A stretch of 64,000 nt of DNA from Paludibaculum fermentans (lineage in GTDB: Bacteria > Acidobacteriota > Terriglobia > Bryobacterales > Bryobacteraceae), in NCBI RefSeq assembly GCF_015277775.1, contig NZ_CP063849.1, positions 6,091,501-6,155,500 on the forward strand, read 5' to 3'. Numbering within the stretch: the first letter of the stretch is position 1; each line of letters starts with the position of its first letter. Below the pieces are notes generated by a model that made no database searches, was not told where the DNA came from, and saw nothing but the letters and a program-made list of their open reading frames with translations. Made by a program: the position numbers and the translations under genes. Positions 34,418-43,355 of the stretch are shown here, one piece after another.

Positions 34418-37400
34418 CAGGCTTCTCCTTCTTCCGCGGTACGCAGTGGAAGTGCGGCGCGGTGGCCTGCGCCGAGCCGTTCCACCAGGTAGAACAGCGC
34501 GGGCACCAGGAATATCGCAATCAATGTGACGGCCAGCATGCCCCCGATGACCACCGTGCCGAGAATGCGCCGCGAGACCGCGCCGGCGCCGTCGGCGGTC
34601 CACAGCGGTACGCAGCCAAGGACAAAGGCGAACGACGTCATGAGAATCGGGCGCAGCCGCAGGCGGGCCGCCGAGATGGCTGCGTCGGCCGCGGACATTC
34701 CTTTGTCCACGCCCTCCTTGGCAAACTCGACGATGAGGATCGCATTCTTCGCGGCCAGCCCGATCAGCATCACCAGCCCGATCTGCGCGTAGACGTCGTT
34801 CTCGAACGACAGGCTGGTGAAGCGGCGCAGCATCAGGGCCGCGTAGGCGCCGAAGACCGCGATGGGCGTGCTCAGCAGGACGCTGAACGGCAGACTCCAA
34901 CTGTTATACAGTGCCGCCAGGATCAGGAAGACGAACAGCAGCGATAGCCCGAAGACCAGCGCCGGCGGGACACCCTGCTCCGACTTCTTCTCCTGGTACG
35001 ACATGCCGAGGTAGTCGTAGCCCATCCCGCTCGGCATCGTCTCGGCGAAGACCTCTTCCAGCGCCTTCGTCGCCTGGGCCGAGCTGTAGCCTTCGGCGGC
35101 ACTGCCGTTGATCTGCGCGCCCCGGTAGAGGTTGTAGCGCATCGTGAACTCGGGGCCCGTGGCCGGTCCGATGGTGGTCAGCGCCGATAACGGCGCCATC
35201 GAGCCCGATGAGCCTCGGACATAGAACTGGCCGACATCTTCCGGCTTGGTCCGGTACTCGCCCTCAGCCTGTACATAAACCGGCCACTGGCGGCCGAACC
35301 GGTTGAAGTAGTTCACGAACGTGCCGCCCATGAACGTCTGCACCGTCCGGTAGACGTCGTTCAGATTGACGCCCTGCCGCAGCACCCGGTCCCGGTCCAC
35401 CTTCAGCGAGAGCTGGGGGACGGCGGGCAGGAAGGTGGTGAAGAGTCCGCTGAGCTCCGGCCGCTTGCGCGCAGCCTGCATGAACTTCGCGACGTTCGCG
35501 GCCAGGAATTTGACGTCCTTGCCGGCGCGGTCTTCCAGCACGAAGGTGAACCCGCCGGAACTGCCCACGCCGGGGATGGCCGGTGGAGCGAAAGAGAACG
35601 CGACGCCTTCGGGCAGCGCGGCCAGCGACCGGTTGATATGTCCCTTGATGGCGCCGAACTGCTCCTCCGGCTTCACCCGGTCCTTCCAGTCCTTCAGGCT
35701 GACGTAGAAGAACGAGCTGTAGGAGTTGCTCACCTTGCTCAGCATGTTGTAGCCGATAACGCTGGTGACGTGCTCCACCCCGGGCGTCGTCTGGAGGATC
35801 CGCTCAATCCTCCCCGAGGCTTCCTGCGTGCGCTGCAGCGACGCCGCGTCGGGCAGTTGCAGGCCGACGAACAGATAGCCCTGATCCTCTTCCGGCAGGA
35901 AGCCGGAGGGCACTTTCCTGCCCATCCACAGGCCGATGACCGTGAAGCCGGCCAGGATCAGGCACGTGGCCGCCGCCTTGCGCAGCAGCAGGCTGCAGCC
36001 GCGGACATAACGGCCGGTGAGCGCGTCGAAGGAGCGGTTGAATCGCAGGAAAAACCGCCCCATCGGTCCGCGCTGCTCCGCGCGCGGCCTGAGGAGCAGG
36101 GCCGACAGCGCGGGGCTAAGCGTTAGTGCATTGAACGCCGAAATGACCACCGACACGGCGATGGTGACGGCGAACTGCTGATAAAGCCGCCCGGTGATCC
36201 CCGGGATGAATGCGGTGGGAATGAAGACCGCGGCCAGCACGATGGCGATACCCATCACCGGTCCGGCCACTTCACGCATCGCCTCCAGCGTGGCTGCCTT
36301 CGGGTCCAGGCCCTGGGCGATGTGGTGTTCCACCGCCTCCACCACGACGATGGCGTCGTCGACCACAAGTCCGATTGCCAGCACCAGGCCGAAGAGCGAC
36401 AGGGTGTTGATGGAGAAGCCCAGCAGCGGGAAGAACAGAAAGACGCCCACCAGCGAGACCGGCACGGCCAGCAGCGGGATCAGCGTCGCGCGCCAGCTCT
36501 GCAGGAACAGGTAGACCACGAGGATGACCAGGATCAGGGCTTCCACCAGCGTCTCGATAATTTCGCGCATGCCGTCCGTGACCGGCTTGGTGGAGTCCAG
36601 GGCGATCGTGTACTCGAGACCCGGCGGAAACGACTTCTTCGCCTCCTCCATCAGTTGGCGCACGCCCTTCGCCGTCTGCAGGGCGTTCGACCCCGGCGCC
36701 TGGTAGACCGCCACCACCGCCGAGGGCTTGCCGTCCGTCCTTCCGATGATGCTGTAGGTCTGCGCGCCCAGCTCCACCCGCGCCACGTCTTTCACTCGCA
36801 CCACTGAGCCGTCCTCATTGATGCGCACGGCAATCTCGCCGAACTCCTCCGGCGTCGTCAGCCGTCCGTCCGTGCGGACGGTGTAGGTGAACTCCTGCCC
36901 CTTGGGTACCGGCTCACCGCCAACCTGGCCCGCCGGGTTGACCGTGTTCTGCGTCTGGACGGAATTGACGATCTCGGGGATCGTGATGCCCATCTTGGCC
37001 AGTTGGTCGGGCTTCACCCACAGGCGCATGGCGTACAGGCCCGCGCCGAACACCGAGAGGTTGCCTACGCCGGGCGTCCGCATCAGCTGGTCGTTCAGTT
37101 GGATCACTCCGTAGTTGGCCAGGAAGGCGGCATCATAGCGGCCGTCTGGAGAGTACAGGTTGATCAGCATCATCGGCGCCGAGGTCGCCTTCTGCACGGT
37201 CACGCCCAGCGTGTTGACGTCCATCGGCAGTTGCGAGGCCGCCTGCGCCTGCCTCATCTGCGCCAGAATCTGGTCTGTGTTCGGGCTGCTGCCCACGTCG
37301 AAGTTGACCGTTAGCTGCATCGTGCCGTTGCTGGCGTTCACTGAATACATGTACGCCATGCCGTCGACGCCGCTCATCTGTTGCTCAATGGGCGTGGCGA

Positions 37401-37581
37401 CCGACTGCTCCATCGTGAGCGCGTCCGCGCCGTTGTAGTTGGCCTTCACCAGGATCTCCGGCGGGGCAATATCGGGAAACTGCGCCACGGGCAGGGTGAC
37501 CGCCGCCAGCGTGCCGAGGATTACGAAGAAGATCGCCAGGACGCAGGCGACGACAGGATGGTCGATGAAGTATTTGTACAT
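34417..37581 (-). CDS. RND multidrug efflux permease (HAE1/AcrB family)
   Basis: 1054 residues, full length for HAE1 permeases. It opens [20 protein letters not shown], the first transmembrane helix; two large periplasmic loops follow, with the two halves duplicated. The proton-relay aspartates ([17 protein letters not shown]) in TM4 and the lysine of TM10 ([17 protein letters not shown]) are present. It exports hydrophobic drugs, bile-like compounds or dyes using proton flow; substrates cannot be read from the sequence. Start: ATG 37581 with GGGGAGAA upstream, 15 bases after the adaptor gene. Second gene of a four-gene operon. Confidence 0.95.
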   Translation of the reverse strand: MYKYFIDHPVVACVLAIFFVILGTLAAVTLPVAQFPDIAPPEILVKANYNGADALTMEQSVATPIEQQMSGVDGMAYMYSVNASNGTMQLTVNFDVGSSPNTDQILAQMRQAQAASQLPMDVNTLGVTVQKATSAPMMLINLYSPDGRYDAAFLANYGVIQLNDQLMRTPGVGNLSVFGAGLYAMRLWVKPDQLAKMGITIPEIVNSVQTQNTVNPAGQVGGEPVPKGQEFTYTVRTDGRLTTPEEFGEIAVRINEDGSVVRVKDVARVELGAQTYSIIGRTDGKPSAVVAVYQAPGSNALQTAKGVRQLMEEAKKSFPPGLEYTIALDSTKPVTDGMREIIETLVEALILVILVVYLFLQSWRATLIPLLAVPVSLVGVFLFFPLLGFSINTLSLFGLVLAIGLVVDDAIVVVEAVEHHIAQGLDPKAATLEAMREVAGPVMGIAIVLAAVFIPTAFIPGITGRLYQQFAVTIAVSVVISAFNALTLSPALSALLLRPRAEQRGPMGRFFLRFNRSFDALTGRYVRGCSLLLRKAAATCLILAGFTVIGLWMGRKVPSGFLPEEDQGYLFVGLQLPDAASLQRTQEASGRIERILQTTPGVEHVTSVIGYNMLSKVSNSYSSFFYVSLKDWKDRVKPEEQFGAIKGHINRSLAALPEGVAFSFAPPAIPGVGSSGGFTFVLEDRAGKDVKFLAANVAKFMQAARKRPELSGLFTTFLPAVPQLSLKVDRDRVLRQGVNLNDVYRTVQTFMGGTFVNYFNRFGRQWPVYVQAEGEYRTKPEDVGQFYVRGSSGSMAPLSALTTIGPATGPEFTMRYNLYRGAQINGSAAEGYSSAQATKALEEVFAETMPSGMGYDYLGMSYQEKKSEQGVPPALVFGLSLLFVFLILAALYNSWSLPFSVLLSTPIAVFGAYAALMLRRFTSLSFENDVYAQIGLVMLIGLAAKNAILIVEFAKEGVDKGMSAADAAISAARLRLRPILMTSFAFVLGCVPLWTADGAGAVSRRILGTVVIGGMLAVTLIAIFLVPALFYLVERLGAGHRAALPLRTAEEGEA

Positions 37582-37596
37582 GGCCGTTCTCCCCGC

Positions 37597-38871
37597 TTAG
37601 CGCGAGGCGCCCTCTGCCCGCGTCTCGAACGGTTGGGGTTGGACCTTCATGCCGTCGCGGATCTTCTGGATCCCTTCGGCCACCACGCGGTCGCCGGGCT
37701 GCAGGCCTTCCTTGATGACCCGCAATGGGCCCACGGCGGCGCCGAGCTTCACCGGGCGCAGTTGGATGGTGTTCTCCGGCGTGACCACCGCCACCAGGTA
37801 GGCGCCCTGGATCTCACTGATCGCCCGCTGGGGGACCGTCAGCGCCCCGTGGTCGACCCCGGCCACGGTCGAGATCCGCCCGAATCCTCCAGGCCGCAGC
37901 TCCCCGCGCGGGTTCGGGAACGCAACCTGCACGGCAATCGCCCCGGTCTTGATATCCACATTGCGGTCCACTGCGTGCAGCTTGCCCTTGAGCGGGTAAG
38001 TGGAACCGTCGGTGAGTTGCAGGCTGAACTCCAGCTCGCTGCTGCGCTTGCCTGCATCACTGCCTTCCGGCAGGCGCCGGATGCCCAGGTACTCCTGTTC
38101 CGAGAACGTGAAACTGACCAGGATGGGATCCACCGTGGAGACGATGGTCAAGGCCGGGCTCTGCGGCCCGACAAGGTCGCCGATCTGGGCGGCGTTGATG
38201 CCGGCGATCCCGTCCACGGGCGAGACCACCGTCGCAAAACCGAGATTGAGCCTGGCCGTTTCCAGCTTCGCCTGTGCCGCGTCTATCGCCGACTTGGCCT
38301 GGCTGACCGCAGCCTGGGCGGAGGCCACCTGGGCCGCGGCCACGAGGTCCGCCTGGACCGCGTCATCCAGTTCCTGGCGGCTGATCGCCTGCTCCGCGGC
38401 CAGCGGCCGGGCGCGGTTCAGGTCGAGCTTGCTCTTGCCGCGCTGCGCCTCGGCGTTCTGCACCTGGCCCTGTGCTTCCAGCAGGTGTCCGCGCGCCTGT
38501 TCGACGTTGGCTTTCGCCTCGTTCACCGCCGCCTGCAGGGTCCGGGTGTCGATCTGGAACAGCGGCGTCCCCCGGCTCACCCGGTCGCCGTTGCGGTAGA
38601 GCTGGCGTACCAGATAGCCCGTTACCTGGGGCCGCACCTGGGCGTTCACCAGCCCGTCCATGGTCGCTACCCATTCCCGGACGTTGGGTACGTCCTGCTG
38701 CCGGACCTGGACCACCTCCACGGGGGGCGGCGGCATCGCGTGGGCCTGCTCCTTGCGTCCGCAGGCCGCCAGCGCCAGCGCGCCGCAGGCCAGCGTGAGC
38801 AACGGGATGGCGCGCGCACCCTGGCGCGGGCTGCCCGTCGATATCGGATTCGTTCGGTGGGGTGTAGTCAA
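37597..38871 (-). CDS. RND efflux periplasmic adaptor lipoprotein (AcrA/MexA type)
   Basis: 424 residues. Lipobox in GALALAACGRK; then ATMDGLVNAQVRPQVTGYLV, the barrel-sandwich half; a long coiled-coil hairpin (VEQARGHLLEAQGQVQNAEA ... QASAQAAVSQAKSAIDAAQ type); and SPVDGIAGINAAQIGDLVGP. It bridges the pump and outer-membrane factor. Start: TTG 38871, with GGAG seven bases upstream; there is no ATG before the lipobox. First gene of the operon adaptor-pump-OMF-bestrophin, with a TGATCA/GCCCCCC element 67 bases upstream. Confidence 0.93.
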   Translation of the reverse strand: MTTPHRTNPISTGSPRQGARAIPLLTLACGALALAACGRKEQAHAMPPPPVEVVQVRQQDVPNVREWVATMDGLVNAQVRPQVTGYLVRQLYRNGDRVSRGTPLFQIDTRTLQAAVNEAKANVEQARGHLLEAQGQVQNAEAQRGKSKLDLNRARPLAAEQAISRQELDDAVQADLVAAAQVASAQAAVSQAKSAIDAAQAKLETARLNLGFATVVSPVDGIAGINAAQIGDLVGPQSPALTIVSTVDPILVSFTFSEQEYLGIRRLPEGSDAGKRSSELEFSLQLTDGSTYPLKGKLHAVDRNVDIKTGAIAVQVAFPNPRGELRPGGFGRISTVAGVDHGALTVPQRAISEIQGAYLVAVVTPENTIQLRPVKLGAAVGPLRVIKEGLQPGDRVVAEGIQKIRDGMKVQPQPFETRAEGASR

Positions 38872-38908
38872 GCGGTGCTCCGTCTTCCTTGTCGGGGTTC
38901 CGATAGCA

Positions 38909-38938
38909 CTGGGGGGCGGAGGCGGGTAAAAGTGATCA
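38909..38938 (-). promoter_or_regulatory. Shared TGATCA/GCCCCCC element upstream of the RND operon
   Basis: The minus strand reads TGATCACTTTTACCC from 38938 and GCCCCCCAG at 38917-38909. Distance to the TTG start is 67 bases. A full match to the shared pattern. Confidence 0.65.
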
Positions 38939-38991
38939 GCCGGACGCAGCTTTTCCGGCGGGAGCCGGCAGGGGCGAGGGCGCTGCCGGGA

Positions 38992-41829
38992 CTAATGCCG
39001 TTCGATCATCCAGGCGTTGGCGGCCACGATGCGGTCGAGGTAGGCCACACGCCGCCCGTCCGGCGACGGCACGGCCCAACCCTGGATGTCTCCAATCAGG
39101 TGCCGGCGGCCATCCAGATAGACGTAGTACAGGTGCTTTCCGACGGTCGTGTTCACGCTGACGAACCACCCGGTGCCGTCGGCCGACCAGGTCAACCCCG
39201 ACAGGTCCGACAGGCCCTTCAGTTCCACCGTCCACTCGGCCGGTTCGTTCGCCCTGTGGTCGAGCCGGACCAGGCGGATCGTCGCTGAGCGGTTGTCGTG
39301 ATTCGGCAGTGCTACCAGGGATCCGTCCGGCGAGACGTCCCAATCGGCTAACACCCCCACCATCCACGGCGTGCGCGCCAATTCCGCGCCGATCCCCTTC
39401 TCGGGGTCGAGCGCGTGGAACGCGTAGTATTCACGGCCGATGCTGCGCCGGATCACACAGGGCTGCCGCGGGCCGATGCCACAGCGGAACGTGTCTACCG
39501 GCGAACCCACCTGCACCTGTTCAGGCGTTCCACCACCCAGCGGCACACGCATCACCGCATCCAGACCCTTCGCTTCCTGGCCTTTCGGGGCGGTGCTGTA
39601 CAACATCCACTTGCCCTGGCCTGCCACCTGGGGCAGCACCTCCGCGCGGGCCGGGTGGTTGACGATGACGTCCGGCAGGCGCTGGTCCGCCCGCTGCTTG
39701 AAGATATCCCAGTTGCCGCTGCGATCGGACTCGAAGATCACGGCCGCGTTATCCGGAGTCCAGGCATGCGGGAAGTTCAGGCGGTCGTCCAGGGTCAGCC
39801 TGCGCGATTTCGAGAAGGACGGCGGCGCACTCGAGTAATCGGCCACATACACCGCCGGCGCGTTGTTGCGTAGCACGAACATGATGCGGTTCCCGTCGGC
39901 CGTGCAGGAGATGCCGCTCAGCTGGCCGCGGAAGCTCTCTTCCATGCCCTGGATCTCATGGGCGGAGCCGTGGATGACGCCCGTTCTGGGATTCATGTGG
40001 ATCTCCCAGACCGCGCTGCGTGAATCCGAGCCCCGATCCATCTTGAGCAGCAGCACCGTCCCGTCCTTCAGGGCCACCGCCGAATCGGCCCACATCTCGG
40101 GCATGCTGCTCACTACTTTGCCCGTATCCAGGTCCAGCACCTCCAGGCTTCTGCGATAGTACCGGTCCACCACCACATTGCCGAGATCCTGGTCCGTCGC
40201 GTAGTGGCGGCGCTGGAAGATCAGGTGGCGGCCATCGGCGGCCCAGCAGACGAACGTAAAGGTGTCGCTGGCCGGGCTGGAGAGCACTTTGCGCGGCCGC
40301 TCGCCGCTGATGTTCGTGACCCAGATCTCAGACCAGTCCTCGCTGAGCGACGCCAGTTGGGTTCCGTCGAACGAGGGCACGCCCGCCCGTGCCTCCTCCC
40401 GCAACAGCCGCGGAGCCATGCCCGTAATGGAGACCGCCCACACACTGGGCTGGTTGGTGATTGTGGAAAAGCCGCTGACCGCCAGTCTCGTGCCATCGGG
40501 AAACCAGGCCATCCGGTCGGCCAGAAAGCTTTCGGGCTGGCGCAGGGTGACCGTCTCCCCGCTTTGGCTCGACTTCAGAAAGACGCCGTCCACGTTGGCG
40601 TAGGCGGCAAAACGGCCATCCGGGGAAATCGCCGCTGCGGTGGCGTGGTTTTCCGCCACCAGGGTGGTCACCTGCTGCAGCACCGCCGTCGGGACCTTGG
40701 GGTTCCAGCGCCACATAAACACGCCGGCGGCCGCGGCGAGTGCCAGGGCGGCCGCGATCCCGCCCACCCACGGGGCGGCCCGCCTCGATCGCCTCATCAG
40801 CAGTTGAGGCGGTGTCCAGTTGGGATCCGCCCCCTTGCGGAGGGCGGAAAAAGCGGCGGCCACCTTCTCGGCATCCGGCCGGGCGGACGGCTCCGTGGCC
40901 AGCATCCGCAGGACGAGGGTATCCAACTCCTTAGGTATCTCCGGGTTCCACGCCGAGGGCGGCCGCACGTCCTGGCTGCGCATGGCCGCCGCGCCTGCGG
41001 CACCCGCCTCACCCGAGCCGAAAGGCTGTCGCGCGCAGAGCTCGTGAAAGACGATCCCCAGCGAAAAGATGTCCGTGGCCCCGGTCAGGTTCTCACCCCG
41101 GCACTGTTCGGGCGACATGTAGCGCCAGGTGCCTACAGGCAGGCCCGGCGCCGAGACCCAGATGCCGGACCGGTTCTCCGCCTCGATCCACCGCGCCAGC
41201 CCGAAGTCCATCACCTTCACCCGCCCGTCAGGACGGACGATGATGTTCTCCGGTTTGATGTCCCTGTGAATGATGCCGGCCGCATGGGCGGCCGCCAGGG
41301 CATTGGCAATCTGCTCTCCAATGTCCAGCAGGCGTCCGGTCTCCAGCTTCTCGTACCGCAGTTCCCGCAGCGTCTTGCCCTCGACCAGCTCCATGACGAT
41401 CGCCAGGCTCGATTCCGTCCGGATCACCTCGTAGATTGTGACGATATTCGGGTGGTTCAGCATGGAGGCTGTCCGCCCCTCGCGGATGAACCTCTCGACG
41501 GCTCCTTCCACCATGCTGACTTCCGGCCTCAGGAACTTGAGCGCCACCGGACGGCGCAGTTCCGTGTCCGTCGCCGCATAGACATCGCCCATCCCGCCGC
41601 TGCCCAGGTGTCCGGTGACCACAAAGTGGCTGATCGTGCTGCCGTGCTGCACCGCGGTCTGCGTGGGTGCTTCAAACTCTTCCAGCAGGGTGAGCGCCTG
41701 TTGGATCACCACCTTCTCCTGGCCGCTGGCATCCAGGAACTGGCGCCGCTCCGCCGCGGGGACTTCAGCCGCCGCGTGCGCAAGCTCGAAAGCAGCCTTC
41801 CACTGCTCTTCGTTTAGTTTCTGGCCCAT
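38992..41829 (-). CDS. Transmembrane Ser/Thr kinase with C-terminal TolB/PD40 propeller
   Basis: 945 residues. Residues 1-70 are a helical N-terminus; the kinase has GHLGSGGMGDVY (75-81), VALK (Lys98), HRDIKPEN (188-), DFG (208-210) and GTWRYMSPEQC. One transmembrane helix (VGGIAAALALAAAAGVFMWR, about 348-366), then a 560-residue propeller with PD40 repeats (AAISPDGRFAAYANV; HAWTPDNAAVIFESDRSGNW). Kinase in the cytoplasm and sensor outside are inferred from the family. Start: ATG 41829, no clear ribosome site. An extended -10 (TGCTATCGT) lies 87 bases upstream. A paralogue is at 43352-46183; together they flank the LssY_C gene. Confidence 0.9.
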   Translation of the reverse strand: MGQKLNEEQWKAAFELAHAAAEVPAAERRQFLDASGQEKVVIQQALTLLEEFEAPTQTAVQHGSTISHFVVTGHLGSGGMGDVYAATDTELRRPVALKFLRPEVSMVEGAVERFIREGRTASMLNHPNIVTIYEVIRTESSLAIVMELVEGKTLRELRYEKLETGRLLDIGEQIANALAAAHAAGIIHRDIKPENIIVRPDGRVKVMDFGLARWIEAENRSGIWVSAPGLPVGTWRYMSPEQCRGENLTGATDIFSLGIVFHELCARQPFGSGEAGAAGAAAMRSQDVRPPSAWNPEIPKELDTLVLRMLATEPSARPDAEKVAAAFSALRKGADPNWTPPQLLMRRSRRAAPWVGGIAAALALAAAAGVFMWRWNPKVPTAVLQQVTTLVAENHATAAAISPDGRFAAYANVDGVFLKSSQSGETVTLRQPESFLADRMAWFPDGTRLAVSGFSTITNQPSVWAVSITGMAPRLLREEARAGVPSFDGTQLASLSEDWSEIWVTNISGERPRKVLSSPASDTFTFVCWAADGRHLIFQRRHYATDQDLGNVVVDRYYRRSLEVLDLDTGKVVSSMPEMWADSAVALKDGTVLLLKMDRGSDSRSAVWEIHMNPRTGVIHGSAHEIQGMEESFRGQLSGISCTADGNRIMFVLRNNAPAVYVADYSSAPPSFSKSRRLTLDDRLNFPHAWTPDNAAVIFESDRSGNWDIFKQRADQRLPDVIVNHPARAEVLPQVAGQGKWMLYSTAPKGQEAKGLDAVMRVPLGGGTPEQVQVGSPVDTFRCGIGPRQPCVIRRSIGREYYAFHALDPEKGIGAELARTPWMVGVLADWDVSPDGSLVALPNHDNRSATIRLVRLDHRANEPAEWTVELKGLSDLSGLTWSADGTGWFVSVNTTVGKHLYYVYLDGRRHLIGDIQGWAVPSPDGRRVAYLDRIVAANAWMIERH

Positions 41830-41915
41830 GTGTTGCAGGCAGGGTGCCAGGTGCGGCGCGGGTACATCCAGGAACTGCCTTGGATTGCGCCGTCAGCCCA
41901 GGCTCCAACTAAATC

Positions 41916-41924
41916 ACGATAGCA
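41916..41924 (-). promoter_or_regulatory. Extended -10-like box of the first kinase/TolB gene
   Basis: The minus strand reads TGCTATCGT, with the same TGCTAT start as the sigma and second kinase promoters. It lies 87 bases upstream of the ATG, in the region shared with the divergent LssY_C gene. Confidence 0.4.
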
Positions 41925-41980
41925 GTTTCGTTATTGGCCCAAAATGTGCCAAAACGAGTTCCATAAGGATGAACCTGAAT

Positions 41981-42011
41981 TGATCACTTCTCCCGGCCTG
42001 CTCTCCACTTA
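41981..42011 (+). promoter_or_regulatory. Shared TGATCACTTC element upstream of the LssY_C gene
   Basis: TGATCACTTCTCCC at 41981-41994 and a CTCTCCACTTA block at 42001-42011. Block 1 is perfect; the distal block has fewer C's. It is 52 bases before the ATG. Confidence 0.5.
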
Positions 42012-42032
42012 TCAAAGTGAAGGCTTGTCATT

Positions 42033-43355
42033 ATGAATGTCGATCCAACACGCGGAATGGTCCAAGGACCCTCGAGTCAGCCCTTGCGCGCGACCGACGA
42101 TCCGTGCGTCCCGCTCCCGAAGACTGCCGTCCTGTCCATGAGGCGATCGCGCCTCATCCGGTGGATTTTTCTGCTGGCGCTGGTGGCCTTCGTCATCCTG
42201 GAAAGCCATGCGCAAAGCGAGCCATTGGCCCCCACGGTCCAGCCGCTGTGGGTCCGGCTCGAATCCTCGGTGAACTCCGCCCACCCGGGCGCTGAGGTGC
42301 GGGCGGTGGTGTTGCGTCCGTTCCCGGCAGGGGACGGGCGGGGTATTCCCATGGGCAGCCAATTGATGGGCCGGTCCGTGACGGAAGCCCCGAAGACACG
42401 CACCAAGCTGCAATTGCAGTTCGACCGGGTCCGGATCGGCGCTCGCGATTTCCCGATCTCCGCCCGGGTGCTGGATGTGGACAACGCCCGCGAAACCGTG
42501 GAAAAGGATGGAACCATCGTGGCCCTGCAGCCGCTGCGCAAGCGGCCTGGCACCGTCGAGGCGGTACTTCTCGCGGCGGCCTATGCCCATCCGGCCTTGC
42601 TGGTATCCCTGGAGACGACGAAGTACGTGGTGCGCGAGGTCGACCGTCCAGAGGTCCACTATCCGCCCGGGGTGAACCTGTCGCTGGCACTCACGACGAC
42701 CCCTCCCCTCGCCGCCCTCCCGGAGTTGTCCGGGAGTGAAGCCCCCCTGCCGCCGGGCGTTGCCGCCATCCTGAACCAACTGCCCGATCGGACCGAGGCC
42801 AAACACCTCTCGGCTCCTTCTGATTGGATCAATCTCGCCTTCGTGGGCAGCCGGGACGAGTTGACGCACGCCTTCCGGCAGGCCGGCTGGCATACCGCAG
42901 CCCATCTCTCGCTGGAGTCGGGCACCCGTACCTTCCTGGCCGTGGCCGCCCACCACTCCTACCAGCGCGCTCCGGTCTCCACCCTTGTGGTCGGCGGCAG
43001 GGAGCCGGATCTCGTATTCCAGAAGCAGAACAACACCTTCGCCAAACGGGATCACATCCGCATCTGGTCCAGCGGGACGGACTGGCGGGGCCGGCCCATC
43101 TGGATCGCCGCGGCCACGCACGACATTGGAATCGAGTTCTCCACCAAGGCCCGCACCTTCTCCCATAAGGTGGACTCAAATGTCGACGATGAGCGCAGCA
43201 AAGTGATCTTCGATCTGCGGTTTGCCCGGCAGGTGGGCTCCGTGTCTTATCTGGTCCGCCCCGCGGTGCCACGTGAGAGCACCAACGGAACCGGCGACCG
43301 CATCCGGACCGACGGCCGGATGGCCCTGGTCGAGCTGATCAAGCCGCAAGGCTAG
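42033..43355 (+). CDS. LssY_C-domain membrane-anchored protein
   Basis: 440 residues. One membrane helix (RLIRWIFLLALVAFVILESH, about 40-60) after a polar N-terminus. A middle beta domain (residues 70-220; GSQLMGRSVTEAP, LQLQFDRVRIG) precedes an LssY_C domain (PSDWINLAFVGSRDELTHAF; AGWHTAAHLSL; AHHSYQRAPVSTLVVGGREP; HIRIWSSGTDWRGRPIWIAA; HDIGIEF). LssY_C occurs with undecaprenyl-phosphate phosphatase-like or DedA-like membrane proteins, so an envelope role is likely; no activity is known to me. Start: ATG 42033 with GAAGG about 10 bases upstream; an internal ATG at 42138 directly before the helix is possible. The stop overlaps the next kinase gene tail to tail by 4 bases. Confidence 0.8.
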   Translation: MNVDPTRGMVQGPSSQPLRATDDPCVPLPKTAVLSMRRSRLIRWIFLLALVAFVILESHAQSEPLAPTVQPLWVRLESSVNSAHPGAEVRAVVLRPFPAGDGRGIPMGSQLMGRSVTEAPKTRTKLQLQFDRVRIGARDFPISARVLDVDNARETVEKDGTIVALQPLRKRPGTVEAVLLAAAYAHPALLVSLETTKYVVREVDRPEVHYPPGVNLSLALTTTPPLAALPELSGSEAPLPPGVAAILNQLPDRTEAKHLSAPSDWINLAFVGSRDELTHAFRQAGWHTAAHLSLESGTRTFLAVAAHHSYQRAPVSTLVVGGREPDLVFQKQNNTFAKRDHIRIWSSGTDWRGRPIWIAAATHDIGIEFSTKARTFSHKVDSNVDDERSKVIFDLRFARQVGSVSYLVRPAVPRESTNGTGDRIRTDGRMALVELIKPQG